The position numbers and the translations under genes were made by a program. This document shows, one piece after another, positions 1 through 9,171 of a stretch of DNA of 22,500 nucleotides; position 1 is the stretch's first letter; every line of letters starts with the position of its first letter. The notes beneath the pieces are model-generated. The model saw only the letters and a list, made by a program, of their open reading frames with translations, was not told where the DNA came from and ran no database searches. Origin of the DNA: Mesostigma viride. Lineage: Eukaryota > Streptophyta > Mesostigmatophyceae > Mesostigmatales > Mesostigmataceae. The stretch covers positions 155,001 through 177,500 of the forward strand of contig RPFO01001231.1 in assembly GCA_009746045.1 (NCBI GenBank), given 5' to 3'.

Positions 1-52
1 GTGGAAGGGCCGTCGCTCAACGGATAAAAGTTACTCTAGGGATAACAGGCTG

Positions 53-112
<60 letters not shown>

Positions 113-129
113 ACCTGGGGCGGTAGTAC

Positions 130-164
<35 letters not shown>

Positions 165-169
165 TACGT

Positions 170-205
<36 letters not shown>

Positions 206-513
206 ATATCCGGTGCAGGCATTAGAGCATTGAGAGGATCTTTCCCTAGTACGAGAGGACCGGGAAGGACGCACCGCTGGTGTACCAGTTATCGTGCCAA
301 CGGTAAACGCTGGGTAGCCATGTGCGGAGCGGATAACTGCTGAAAGCATCTAAGTAGGAAGCCCACCTCAAGATGAGTGCTCTTTCCGTAAAAAAAACCA
401 AAATGGTAAAAAAAACGGTTAAGGTCACGGCAAGACGAGCCGTTTATTAGGTGTCAAGTGGAAGTACAGCAATGTATGCAGCTGAGACATCCTAACAGAC
501 CGAGGAATTAGAC
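1..513 (+). rRNA. rrn23: 23S ribosomal RNA, 3' portion (partial)
   Basis: This is the 3' part of the large-subunit rRNA; the 5' part lies before the window. The peptidyl-transferase and sarcin-ricin regions are recognisable, for example GGGATAACAGGCTGAT near 40-56 and AGTACGAGAGGACC near 248-261. The last ~95 bases (about 419-513) correspond to the land-plant 4.5S rRNA, with GGTCACGGCAAGACGAGCCG and the GTATGCAGCTGAG block. Between the two parts, at 386-418, lies a short A-rich hairpin with no long spacer, so I read 23S and the 4.5S-equivalent as one continuous gene. The exact 3' end is estimated from homology. Confidence 0.95.
386..418 (+). other. A-rich hairpin at the 23S/4.5S junction
   Basis: CCGT (386-389) pairs with ACGG (415-418), and ACCA (397-400) pairs with TGGT (404-407). 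The two short stems are separated by a symmetric loop of seven A on each side. In land plants the 4.5S rRNA is cut off from 23S at this place. Here the element looks like a small expansion of the helix at the junction. Confidence 0.6.
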
Positions 514-549
514 CCAAGAAAGAAATCGCTATGCAATGTTTTCAAGAAA

Positions 550-572
550 GGGCCAAGCATATAGCTTGGCTC
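550..572 (+). other. Hairpin in the 23S-5S spacer
   Basis: GCCAAGC (552-558) pairs perfectly with GCTTGGC (564-570) around a five-base loop, extended by G-T and G-C pairs outside. It lies between the 23S end and the 5S start and is probably a processing signal of the rRNA precursor. Confidence 0.55.
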
Positions 573-586
573 TATCCTACCCATTA

Positions 587-707
587 TATCCTGGTGTCTT
601 TAGCGCAGTGGAACCACACCAATCCATCCCGAACTTGGTTGTGAAACATTGCAGCGGCAAAAATACTTTAGAGGTAGCTCTATGGAAAAATAGCTCGATG
701 CCAGGAT
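587..707 (+). rRNA. rrn5: 5S ribosomal RNA
   Basis: The central block AACCACACCAATCCATCCCG followed by AACTTGGT is the conserved core of plastid 5S rRNA. The segment starts with TATCCTGGTGTC and ends with GATGCCAGGAT, which pair to close helix I. Its length, about 121 bases, is normal. It follows 23S by about 75 bases, as in other plastid rRNA operons. End positions are accurate to within a base or two. Confidence 0.95.
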
Positions 708-735
708 CCACCAATCAATTCATTAAAAACATTCT

Positions 736-759
736 GAATAGCTTTTCATCCGGCTATTC
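736..759 (+). terminator. Hairpin after 5S rRNA
   Basis: GAATAGC (736-742) pairs with GCTATTC (753-759) around a ten-base loop, about 28 bases after the 5S end. It may mark processing or the 3' end of the rRNA operon transcript; trnR follows 75 bases later. Confidence 0.4.
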
Positions 760-834
760 TCTGAGATGAATACCCTATGTGCAAGTCGGCATGTGTATGA
801 TACACTTTCCCATAGATTCTACTTTCCAATTTTA

Positions 835-908
835 GGGCTTGTAGCTCAGTGGACTAGAGCACGTGGCTACGAACCACGGTGTCGGGGGTTCGAATCCCTC
901 CTTGCCCG
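835..908 (+). tRNA. trnR-ACG: tRNA-Arg (ACG)
   Basis: Cloverleaf with the D arm GTAGCTCAGTGG, anticodon stem GTGG/CCAC around loop CTACGAA (anticodon ACG), and T arm GGGGGTTCGAATCCCTC. The acceptor stem GGGCTTG/CTTGCCC carries two internal T-T mismatches at the fifth and sixth pairs, a region that is also imperfect in land-plant plastid trnR-ACG as I recall it. Linkage to rrn5 is conserved in plastids. Confidence 0.95.
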
Positions 909-1465
<557 letters not shown>

Positions 1466-1471
1466 AAAAAA

Positions 1472-1513
1472 TTGAATTATTGATAACAAAATATATTGTT
1501 ATCAATAATTCAA
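1472..1513 (+). terminator. Long hairpin between psaC and ndhD
   Basis: TTGAATTATTGATAACA (1472-1488) is the exact reverse complement of 1497-1513: 17 perfect pairs plus one more A-T inside, with a six-base loop. It begins seven bases after the psaC stop. It is probably a transcript 3' end or an RNA-processing and stability element separating psaC from ndhD messages. Confidence 0.75.
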
Positions 1514-1567
1514 CTTGATCTGAGTCTGGAATACTTTATCACTTTACTTATTTGTAGAATTTTTATT

Positions 1568-3091
1568 ATGAATAATTTTCCTTGGATTACAAGTATTGTA
1601 ATGTTACCAATTTTAGCTGGTTTATTGATACCATTCATTCCAGATGAAAATGGCAAAAATGTCCGATGGTATGCACTAGGAATAGGTCTTTTAGATTTTT
1701 TATTAATTTCTTATATATTTGGATATAAATATAATATTCAAGATACATCTCTTCAATTAATAGATGATTATGAATGGATTTCTTCGATTAATTTCCATTG
1801 GCGTTTAGGAATAGATGGATTATCCATTCCTTTAATTTTATTGACAGGTTTTATCACAACTTTAGCTATGTTAGGCGCTTGGCCTATTCAAAAAAATGCG
1901 AAATTGTTTTATTTTTTAATGCTCGCTATGTATAGCGGTCAACTAGGCGTATTTGCCTCTCAAGATCTACTACTATTTTTCCTAATGTGGGAATTGGAAT
2001 TAATTCCAATTTATATATTGTTGATTATTTGGGGTGGTAAAAAAAGATTATATGCAGCAACAAAATTTATTCTTTATACAGCTTTAGGATCCATATTTAT
2101 TTTAATAGCAGCTTTTGGTATGGCATTTTATGGCGAAAATATGTCATTTGATATGCAAATATTAGGAGAAAAAGAATATCCAATTAATTTAGAAATATTA
2201 TTCTATATTTGCTTTTTAATTGCATATGCAGTAAAATTGCCTGCTTTTCCTGTACATACATGGTTACCTGATACACATGGAGAAGCACATTATAGTACTT
2301 GCATGTTATTAGCAGGTATTTTATTGAAAATGGGAGGATATGCACTTATTAGAATTAATATGAATATGTTGCCTAATGCACATATTTATTTTGCACCATA
2401 TCTAGCTATCATTGGAGTTATTAATATAATATACGCTGCATTGACTTCTTTTGCACAAAGAAATATCAAAAGAAAAATTGCTTACTCCTCTATTTCACAT
2501 ATGGGTTTTGTATTAATTGGTATTAGTTCTTTCACAGACATTGGATTGAGTGGTGCAATGTTACAAATGGTATCTCATGGGCTAATTGGAGCCAGTTTAT
2601 TTTTTCTAGCTGGAACTACTTATGATCGCACACGTACTCTAATTTTAGAAGATATGGGTGGTATTGCAAAATACATGCCTAAAATATTTGCAATGTTTAC
2701 GACATGTTCATTAGCATCATTAGCTTTGCCAGGTATGAGTGGATTTGTTGCAGAATTAATGGTATTTTTAGGATTTGCTAATAGTAATGCTTATTCTATA
2801 GAATTTAGAGGTATCATTACCTTTTTAGAAGCAATAGGTATTATTGTAACTCCAATTTATTTATTATCTATGTTACGTCAAGTATTTTATGGATCTGAAA
2901 ATTTGAAATTATTGAAGGTTAATAATTTAATTGATGCAAGTGCAAGAGAAATTTTTATTATTAGTTGTTTATTAGTTCCTGTAATAGGAATTGGTATTTA
3001 TCCTAGAATTCTTACTCAAATTTATGATTTAAAAACAAATGCTATTATAGAACATTTAGAAATAATTCGTTCAAATAGCCAAATTATGTAA
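1568..3091 (+). CDS. ndhD: NAD(P)H dehydrogenase-like complex subunit D (NdhD)
   Basis: Antiporter-like membrane subunit of the thylakoid NDH complex, which moves electrons around photosystem I and pumps protons. The protein has 507 residues from the start chosen here and many hydrophobic segments. Recognisable family blocks include [17 protein letters not shown], the proton-channel block [21 protein letters not shown], and [14 protein letters not shown]. The frame stays open back to an ATG at 1496, but that ATG lies inside the psaC/ndhD hairpin. The N-terminus [11 protein letters not shown] matches plant and algal NdhD, so I start at 1568. The start is a genomic ATG, unlike the edited ACG of many land plants. 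No clear Shine-Dalgarno motif is visible. Confidence 0.97.
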   Translation: MNNFPWITSIVMLPILAGLLIPFIPDENGKNVRWYALGIGLLDFLLISYIFGYKYNIQDTSLQLIDDYEWISSINFHWRLGIDGLSIPLILLTGFITTLAMLGAWPIQKNAKLFYFLMLAMYSGQLGVFASQDLLLFFLMWELELIPIYILLIIWGGKKRLYAATKFILYTALGSIFILIAAFGMAFYGENMSFDMQILGEKEYPINLEILFYICFLIAYAVKLPAFPVHTWLPDTHGEAHYSTCMLLAGILLKMGGYALIRINMNMLPNAHIYFAPYLAIIGVINIIYAALTSFAQRNIKRKIAYSSISHMGFVLIGISSFTDIGLSGAMLQMVSHGLIGASLFFLAGTTYDRTRTLILEDMGGIAKYMPKIFAMFTTCSLASLALPGMSGFVAELMVFLGFANSNAYSIEFRGIITFLEAIGIIVTPIYLLSMLRQVFYGSENLKLLKVNNLIDASAREIFIISCLLVPVIGIGIYPRILTQIYDLKTNAIIEHLEIIRSNSQIM

Positions 3092-3837
3092 ATTCAAATC
3101 TAAAAAATTTATAAAGTTGAAAACTTAGAGTATTCAAAAAATTAAGTTATTAAGACATTAGATAATAGAACATTTTTTATTTGTTTTGAAAGTGAGTGTA
3201 ATTAAATCATTTTATTCCTGTTCTAGAATTTCTTTATAAACCTATGAACAGGAAGCAGCAAATTTTGAAGATAATTGGAAAGTTTGTTGTATTTTTTTAA
3301 TAAGTGCATAAGATATAGCACATAAAATGCAAATGGATAAACTGGTTTGAATATTTTTAACTTTATTATCAGTACAAAGCAAAATATATCTGCAATTATT
3401 TCTATTAAAAATAAACAATTCTATTGCTACAATAAATTTCTTAATTAATATCATCTAGATATTATATAAAATAGTAGCCAAGCAATTCTATTTTTTTCAG
3501 TAGGCATAATGATTACATTAGAAGAAGATAAAAAGAAGTTTTTTCTTCTATATTTTTAATTGTAAATGGTAATAAATAAATAGATTTTCGAAAATTTAAT
3601 TAGAAGCAAATACATTTGCTCTTAGATTATTTAGTAAAAATTTTGGATAGAAATTCTTTAAAAGTTTAAATTTTGCAGAATAAAAAGAAAGAAATTTTTT
3701 GTATTTTCTTTTAATATTATAAAATTTTAAAATCTATTCTGAACTTCATCTTATTATTTTAAAAATAAATTTTATATTTTGCCAATCCAAAGTTGGAATA
3801 AAAAAGTGTACAATTTTTTTTACAAAAATTTTACAAA
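3092..3837. other. AT-rich spacer after ndhD
   Basis: About 750 bases with no gene I can support. It contains the hairpin at 3215-3254 and a 70-codon minus-strand open frame (3242-3454) with hydrophobic stretches but no recognisable family. Composition is strongly A/T until about 3838, where the GC-richer island begins. Confidence 0.6.
3215..3254 (+). terminator. Hairpin downstream of ndhD
   Basis: TTCCTGTTC (3215-3223) pairs with GAACAGGAA (3246-3254) with a 22-base loop, 124 bases after the ndhD stop. It is a plausible 3' end for the psaC-ndhD message. The stop of an opposite-strand 70-codon frame also falls within it. Confidence 0.45.
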
Positions 3838-4040
3838 GAATGTCTTTACAAGTCCCGGTTGCGAAAGAGGATAATCGCGAGAGTAATAGTCACCTCGCAA
3901 CTCTATCTGGTAATTTGTATACTAGAATGAATCTTCCGCATGAACCTAGAGCTAGAGCCGGTATAGTTTTCTTTATGGAAAAACAAAGTAACCTGGCTCT
4001 TCATTCGGAATTTCTTTTACATGTGATTATAAATTGACAT
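3838..4040 (+). ncRNA. Unidentified GC-richer, hairpin-rich island (candidate structured RNA)
   Basis: Counted over 3841-4020 the segment is 40% G+C, clearly higher than the spacers on both sides. It contains paired elements. GTTGCGA (3858-3864) pairs with TCGCAAC (3895-3901), or nearly as well with TCGCGA (3875-3880), giving two competing folds. AGAGCC (3954-3959) pairs with GGCTCT (3995-4000) and extends inward. The plus strand also has a 65-codon open frame at 3840-4037. Its third positions are rich in G/C, unlike the neighbouring genes, so a structured RNA seems likelier than a protein. I compared it by eye with tmRNA, RNase P RNA, SRP RNA and group I/II intron cores and found none of their defining motifs. 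Strand is a guess from the hairpins. Confidence 0.4.
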
Positions 4041-4575
4041 TATCTCTTCTAGAAAAATTCACATTTCGTTGACAATGGTTTCTTGATCTTATATCTATTT
4101 ACTTGATCTTCTTTTGATCATAGAGATTGTTTTGAATTATTTCTAGATAAAGTAGGTGTTCTTATATCAAAATCTTAACAATTGAATTATGTAAATATTT
4201 AATACTAAAAAACAAGAAAGAAATTTTGACAACACTATATGTTTTGAAAAACAATTTATTAAAAGATTTTTTAGATAACATAAATTTGAAATTCTATTTT
4301 AAAATTTATAAATATTATTAAACACACACATATATATATTTATTACTTTTAAAATATATTAATAAATTGTTAAAGAATCACTTTTTTATTGAAACAAACA
4401 ATTTTTACAAAAAATAAAAATGAGATTGATTGACTAAATAATAGATAAATATTATTTATTACATTTATTTATTGATTAGTCAATCAATCAATATTTGTAA
4501 ACAAAATTGCTGACGTAGCATATAGAAACAATATATAAAAAAAATTAAATAAAATACATGAATGGAAATTCCAAT
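4041..4575. other. AT-rich spacer before minD 3' end
   Basis: No gene seen. It holds short direct repeats of CTTGATCTT (4082-4090 and 4102-4110, with TTGATC again at 4114), a small CA/TA run near 4322-4340, and the long inverted repeat described separately at 4424-4489. ndhD and minD converge on this region. Confidence 0.6.
4424..4489 (-). terminator. Long inverted repeat downstream of minD
   Basis: GATTGATTGACTAA (4424-4437) is exactly complementary to 4476-4489. The stem continues inward to about 4450/4463 with three mismatches, giving roughly 27 pairs and a short loop. It lies about 90 bases beyond the minD stop, so it is the probable 3' end of the ftsW-minD transcript. Confidence 0.65.
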
Positions 4576-5436
4576 TCACACATTTTCTTCGGAACCGGTC
4601 AGAAATTGTTGTACACGCTTCAATAAACCTTTATTACCAGTTTCTAAATTCACCAAATACTCTTTTCTACCGACTAATCTTCTCGCCGCATTTTCAAAAG
4701 ATATACCTGATAAAGTAAGTTTTTTATTCAAAACTAATGGTTGTCCACGATTAGTAGAAACAATTACATTTGTATCTTCAGGAATAGCTCCCAAAAGAGG
4801 AATGCCTAACATTTCTTGAACATCTCTAACTGATAACATATCATTTTTTTGAATCATATCTGGTCTGACACGATTTACCAAAAGTTTCACTTCATAAATG
4901 CCACTAGCTTCTAATAAACCAGCTACTCTATCAGCATCTCTAATCGATGTAATTTCAGGAGTTGTTACTACTACTGCTTCTTCAGCTGGTGCAACAGCAT
5001 TTACAAAACCTACATCAATACCCGCAGGACAATCTATAAGAATAAAATTATAATTTCTTAACCTTATAGAGTCTACAAGCATTTCCATATTTCTTCTTGT
5101 TAAATGATATCTTTGCCTTGTTTTAGAAATGGCCAACAAAGCTAAATTACTCCATCGTTTATCCCTAATTAATGCTTGATCAAGACAACATTCTCCTTCA
5201 AAAACTTCCATGGCTGTATAAATTACACGATTTTCAAGTCCTAATAATAAATCTAAATTTCTTAAACCAACATCAGCATCAATTAAAGCGACTTTATAAC
5301 CTAATCTTGCTATCGACATACCCAAATTTGCAGTGGTAGTTGTTTTTCCTACACCACCTTTTCCAGAAGTAATGACAATCGTTCTTGTATCTGTCGAATT
5401 TTTTTTTTCCCCATCTTTATTTATTTGTTCTATCAT
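4576..5436 (-). CDS. minD: Septum-site determining ATPase MinD
   Basis: MinD is a membrane-associated ATPase of the ParA/MinD family that helps place the plastid division site by restricting FtsZ ring assembly. The 286-residue protein has the deviant Walker A motif GKGGVGKTTTT at residues 25-35, with the signature Lys26. It also shows LIDADVGLRNLDLLLGLENR, LIDCPAGID and TTPEITSIRDADRV. Near the C-terminus GLLKRVQQFL has the character of the amphipathic membrane-targeting helix. About 16 residues precede the usual start of the fold. ftsW lies 113 bases upstream on the same strand, so the pair is likely one operon. No minE is seen in the window. MinD is plastid-encoded in several algae and nuclear in land plants. 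Confidence 0.96.
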   Translation of the reverse strand: MIEQINKDGEKKNSTDTRTIVITSGKGGVGKTTTTANLGMSIARLGYKVALIDADVGLRNLDLLLGLENRVIYTAMEVFEGECCLDQALIRDKRWSNLALLAISKTRQRYHLTRRNMEMLVDSIRLRNYNFILIDCPAGIDVGFVNAVAPAEEAVVVTTPEITSIRDADRVAGLLEASGIYEVKLLVNRVRPDMIQKNDMLSVRDVQEMLGIPLLGAIPEDTNVIVSTNRGQPLVLNKKLTLSGISFENAARRLVGRKEYLVNLETGNKGLLKRVQQFLTGSEENV

Positions 5437-5549
5437 TACTTTCTCTTTTTATAAATTCATTACATTTTTTTTGAATATTCATCACATTGTTTAATTCATT
5501 ATTGGATAGAAAATAATAATGAAAAAGAAAAGAAAAATAAAAAATTACT

Positions 5550-6797
5550 TTATTTAAACCAATAAAAAATTGATTGTTTATTTAATAAAGAAAAAATATT
5601 TATCCTATTATCTATTTCTGTTTCAATAGCAACTCTAATAAGAATGGCGGATACAAAAAAAGTTGCCAATATAGAATTGCCACCATAACTAAAAAAAGGC
5701 AATGGTAATCCAGTAGTAGGTAAAATACCAACTGATACTCCTATATTAATCAAAGATTGTCCTACCAGTACCATGATACAACCGAGAGCTAATAAACGAT
5801 TGACTTTAGATTTATTACTTAATACAACAATCATTCCTAAACTAAAATAAATTATTAATAAAGAAATAAATAAAAAAGCACCCAACAAACCAAATTCTTC
5901 AGAAAATACTGAAAAAATAAAATCAGTATATTGTATCGGTAAATAAAAAAGTTTTTGATAAGAACAACTTATGCCAGAACCTGTCAAACGACCAGAACCA
6001 ACAGCTAATAAACTTTGAACTAATTGATATCCTATACTAGTCGGATTGGCCCATGGATTCAAAAAAGAAATAATTCTTTGTCTTTGATATTCTTGTGAAC
6101 CTAAACTAATTAAAGCTGTAACTGCACCAATAGAAAGTATGCTATTTAAATAAAACCAATGAATTCCTGCAGTAAGAGCTACTAACCAAATTATTGCTCC
6201 ACATAAGGAAGCTGTACTTAAATTAGGTTGAATTAATATTGATCCAATTATAGAAATGAATAAAATGACCCAAAAAATCTTTTTACTATAAGATATATTA
6301 TCCCATTGAGAAAATATATAAGAACTTTGAAGAATTAAAAAAGGCTTAATAATTTCAGATGGTTGCAATAATATGGGACCAATAGCAATCCATCTACTAG
6401 CACCATTGACTGAAATTCCCATCGGAAAAGTTAACAAAAGACAAAGAAAAGAAAAAATAATCCCTAAAGAAGAAATTTTTAATATATCTTTTATTAATAA
6501 TCTAGTTAATAAATTAAATTCTAAAATACCTAGAATTGTCCACAATAATTGACGTTTTACATAATATAAACCATCATTGAATTCAAATTGCGCCGAAGGA
6601 TATGAGGCAGAACAAAGTACTATAAGACCAATGGATAACCATAAAAATGTTAACCATTGCAACCAACGCGCTACAGACCACCAATTAGCACATCTAGGAT
6701 GCATAATAGGAAATAAATAATACCAAATAGAATTCCATCCTCCAATCAATAAATCTTCTATTAATTGAATACATATAGACACAAATCGTCTAATCAT
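5550..6797 (-). CDS. ftsW: FtsW, SEDS-family division glycosyltransferase
   Basis: FtsW is a polytopic SEDS protein that polymerises lipid II into peptidoglycan at the bacterial septum, working with FtsI. The 415-residue sequence shows the classic family signature NIGVSVGILPTTGLPLPFFS (residues 351-370) followed by YGGNS. It also has the QPSE motif near 145 and YTDFIFSVFSEEFG with Asp292, the position equivalent to the essential SEDS aspartate. The N-terminal part, with RWLQWLTFLWLSIGLIVL and SASYP, closely resembles cyanobacterial FtsW, which supports the start. It is followed by minD on the same strand. Plastid FtsW is known from a few algae. Whether a peptidoglycan-like layer exists here cannot be read from this DNA. 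Confidence 0.95.
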   Translation of the reverse strand: MIRRFVSICIQLIEDLLIGGWNSIWYYLFPIMHPRCANWWSVARWLQWLTFLWLSIGLIVLCSASYPSAQFEFNDGLYYVKRQLLWTILGILEFNLLTRLLIKDILKISSLGIIFSFLCLLLTFPMGISVNGASRWIAIGPILLQPSEIIKPFLILQSSYIFSQWDNISYSKKIFWVILFISIIGSILIQPNLSTASLCGAIIWLVALTAGIHWFYLNSILSIGAVTALISLGSQEYQRQRIISFLNPWANPTSIGYQLVQSLLAVGSGRLTGSGISCSYQKLFYLPIQYTDFIFSVFSEEFGLLGAFLFISLLIIYFSLGMIVVLSNKSKVNRLLALGCIMVLVGQSLINIGVSVGILPTTGLPLPFFSYGGNSILATFFVSAILIRVAIETEIDNRINIFSLLNKQSIFYWFK

Positions 6798-6969
6798 AAA
6801 AATAAATTTTTTTATTCTTTATGACAATATTATTCTTTCTTAAATTATTTATACAATAATTATATCAAGCAAATAAAATATCAAAAATTTAATTAATTTA
6901 TGCAATTATGAATTCCAAATTTTTTTTATGAGTTGCAATATTGAAGAATCTTCTATATTATAGAATTAA

Positions 6970-7041
6970 TCCTCAGTAGCTCAGTGGTAGAGCGGTCGGC
7001 TGTTAACCGATTGGTCGTAGGTTCGAATCCTACCTGGGGAG
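6970..7041 (+). tRNA. trnN-GUU: tRNA-Asn (GUU)
   Basis: Complete 72-base cloverleaf. The acceptor TCCTCAG pairs with CTGGGGA (one wobble). The D arm is GTAGCTCAGTGGTAGAGC, the anticodon arm TCGGCTGTTAACCGA carries GTT, and the T arm is GTAGGTTCGAATCCTAC. Encoded between ccsA and ftsW, on the opposite strand to both. Confidence 0.97.
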
Positions 7042-7071
7042 ATAAATTAGAAATAAAATATTTAGAACCAA

Positions 7072-7989
7072 TTATTTAGTAAACCAACCATAGCTGTGTA
7101 AACCTTGACCTAATAAATTCACACCTAAATAACAAACCCATACAATTACAAATCCAATAAAAGCAACAATAGCAGGACGACGTCCTTGCCATCCTTTGGT
7201 TATTCTAGTATGTAAATAAATTGCAAAAATTATCCAAGTAATTAATGCCCACGTTTCTTTTGGATCCCAACTCCAATATGAACCCCATGCATCATTTGCC
7301 CAAACTGCACCAGAAATAATTCCTATTGTTAATAATGGAAAACCAATTCCTATTGTTCTATAACTTAAATTATCTATCAATTTTGCTAATTCAATAGATT
7401 CATTTTTTTGAAATTCTATATCTATAGTAATATAGGAATTCATTTCATCATTAATATTCCCAATTGAATTTCCTTGTAATTCAATTTGTTTATTATATGT
7501 GAGAAATAAAAATGCTATTGATAAAAGAGAACCTAAAATTAAAGCTGCATAACTAGCCATCATGATAGTAACATGCATTATAAGCCAATTAGATTTTAAT
7601 GCAGGCACTAAAGGAGTAGAATGTTGCATATCAAGTGGTAAAAAAAATGTAGCAAATGCATTTACTAACATTGCAATAGGCACAGTTATAAAACCAATAA
7701 AATTAATTTGAATATATTTTTCTATTAATAAATGAAAAAAAGTAAAACACCAACACAAAAACATTAAAGATTCATACATATTACTTAATGGAAAATGATG
7801 AGAATCAAACCAACGTATAGATAGTAACAAAGCTACTAAAAAATTAGAAAATAATATACCTAGTGTGCCAAATAATTGAAGAATATTATTTTTGGTAAAA
7901 ATTGCTTTCATACCATAAATTAACATCGTTATTAGCAATAAAGCAAAAGAAGCATTTGCTAAATAAGTTTCAATCTCTATTAGATTCAT
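7072..7989 (-). CDS. ccsA: Cytochrome c biogenesis protein CcsA
   Basis: CcsA works with Ccs1 in system II cytochrome c maturation, delivering and attaching heme to apocytochromes f and c6 on the lumen side of the thylakoid. The 305-residue protein is slightly shorter than typical plastid CcsA. It has several membrane segments and the tryptophan-rich WWD heme-handling block WANDAWGSYWSWDPKETWAL starting at residue 230. The conserved C-terminus with TKGWQGRRPAIVAFIGF and LGQGLHSYGWF follows. Conserved histidines are visible, for example in HVTIMMASYA and LHTR. It is a single gene on the minus strand, separated from chlL by a 178-base divergent spacer. Confidence 0.97.
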   Translation of the reverse strand: MNLIEIETYLANASFALLLITMLIYGMKAIFTKNNILQLFGTLGILFSNFLVALLLSIRWFDSHHFPLSNMYESLMFLCWCFTFFHLLIEKYIQINFIGFITVPIAMLVNAFATFFLPLDMQHSTPLVPALKSNWLIMHVTIMMASYAALILGSLLSIAFLFLTYNKQIELQGNSIGNINDEMNSYITIDIEFQKNESIELAKLIDNLSYRTIGIGFPLLTIGIISGAVWANDAWGSYWSWDPKETWALITWIIFAIYLHTRITKGWQGRRPAIVAFIGFVIVWVCYLGVNLLGQGLHSYGWFTK

Positions 7990-8128
7990 AATTATTAATA
8001 AGTAATTTAATATATCTTCACTAACAATATCTATTAATGAATAAAAAAAGATCTGCTTGAAAAAAAAGAATTAATTTATAAAATTTTGTATTTATTGATT
8101 TATAATTTTAGCAAGTATTAAATTTGCA

Positions 8129-8158
8129 TGATATAATTATTATTATTATTTCAAGGAG
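8129..8158 (+). promoter_or_regulatory. chlL extended -10 box and ribosome binding site
   Basis: TGATATAAT at 8129-8137 is an extended -10 element of the bacterial (PEP) type; a clear -35 box is not seen. AAGGAG at 8153-8158 lies nine bases before the chlL ATG and is a strong Shine-Dalgarno match that fixes the start at 8168. The promoter call is less sure than the ribosome binding site. Confidence 0.5.
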
Positions 8159-8167
8159 ATAGCTACT

Positions 8168-9058
8168 ATGAAAATAGCAGTTTATGGCAAAGGCGGCATT
8201 GGAAAATCAACAACTAGTTGCAATATTTCCATTGCTTTGGCTAGACGAGGAAAAAAAGTTTTACAAATTGGATGTGATCCAAAGCATGATAGCACATTTA
8301 CATTGACAGGTTTTCTAATTCCTACAATTATTGATACCTTACAATCTAAAGATTACCATTATGAAGATGTATGGCCAGAAGATGTTATATACAAAGGGTA
8401 TGGAGGAGTTGATTGTGTAGAAGCTGGTGGTCCACCTGCTGGAGCTGGATGTGGTGGATATGTAGTAGGCGAAACAGTCAAATTATTAAAAGAACTAAAT
8501 GCATTTTATGAATACGATGTAATTTTATTTGATGTATTAGGAGACGTAGTATGTGGTGGATTTGCTGCACCATTAAATTATGCAGATTATTGCATCATTA
8601 TTACAGATAACGGATTTGATGCATTATTTGCAGCTAACCGTATTGCCGCTTCAGTTAGAGAAAAAGCTCGTACACATCCTTTACGATTAGCTGGATTAGT
8701 AGGAAATCGTACTTCAAAAAGAGATTTAATTGACAAATATGTAGAAGCTTGTCCTATGCCAGTATTAGAAGTATTGCCATTAATTGAAGATATACGTGTT
8801 TCCAGAGTAAAAGGGAAAACTTTATTTGAAATGGTAGAAACAGAAAAATCTTTAAACTATGTTTGTGAATTTTATTTGAATATTGCAGATCAATTACTAG
8901 CTAGACCAGAGGGTGTAGTACCAAATGAAGTTCCCGACAGGGAATTATTTAGTTTACTTTCTGATTTTTATCTTAACCCTGTAAATACAAGCAATGAATC
9001 TACAAATTCTAGTATAGAAGCAAATCAAGAAGTAGAATCAAGTTTTTTAATTATTTAA
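8168..9058 (+). CDS. chlL: Light-independent protochlorophyllide reductase iron-sulfur ATP-binding protein ChlL
   Basis: ChlL is the NifH-like ATPase that feeds electrons to the ChlN-ChlB component, reducing protochlorophyllide in the dark. The 296-residue sequence shows the P-loop GKGGIGKST (residues 7-15) and the cysteines that bind the [4Fe-4S] cluster shared across the homodimer, Cys95 in GAGCGGY and Cys129 in DVVCGGF. The switch-region sequence CDPKHDST is also present. The C-terminus beyond about residue 270 ([20 protein letters not shown]) is low-complexity, as is common in this family. chlN follows 202 bases downstream in the usual order. Confidence 0.99.
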   Translation: MKIAVYGKGGIGKSTTSCNISIALARRGKKVLQIGCDPKHDSTFTLTGFLIPTIIDTLQSKDYHYEDVWPEDVIYKGYGGVDCVEAGGPPAGAGCGGYVVGETVKLLKELNAFYEYDVILFDVLGDVVCGGFAAPLNYADYCIIITDNGFDALFAANRIAASVREKARTHPLRLAGLVGNRTSKRDLIDKYVEACPMPVLEVLPLIEDIRVSRVKGKTLFEMVETEKSLNYVCEFYLNIADQLLARPEGVVPNEVPDRELFSLLSDFYLNPVNTSNESTNSSIEANQEVESSFLII

Positions 9059-9171
9059 ATAATTTTAATAAAAATAATTATTTATTAGTTAATAGCATTC
9101 TTGTTCAAGAAAAAAAATTTATTCCCATGTTCAGAATGATACATTAGAATTTTTTGAATTAATTTTATAAA

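Noticed and set aside
86-343. Open frames on both strands inside 1-513
   Set aside because: They lie within highly conserved 23S rRNA and have no protein resemblance.
419-513. Separate 4.5S rRNA gene
   Set aside because: Only a short A-rich hairpin, not a spacer, separates it from 23S; left as part of 23S pending RNA evidence.
3246-3262. GGAAGCAGCA resembling the SRP RNA loop
   Set aside because: The opposite strand of helix 8 (GGTCAGG) is missing and the only pairing here has a 22-base loop.
3840-4070. Possible tmRNA (ssrA) at the GC-rich island
   Set aside because: GGTTGCGAAAG and GCGAGAG recall cyanobacterial tmRNA near its 5' end, but there is no tRNA-like T arm with GTTCGA/GTTCAA, no matching acceptor ends and no clear tag frame.
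4069-4097. TTGACA with a TATATC/TATCTA box as a promoter
   Set aside because: Spacing and -10 match are poor and no gene follows on the plus strand.
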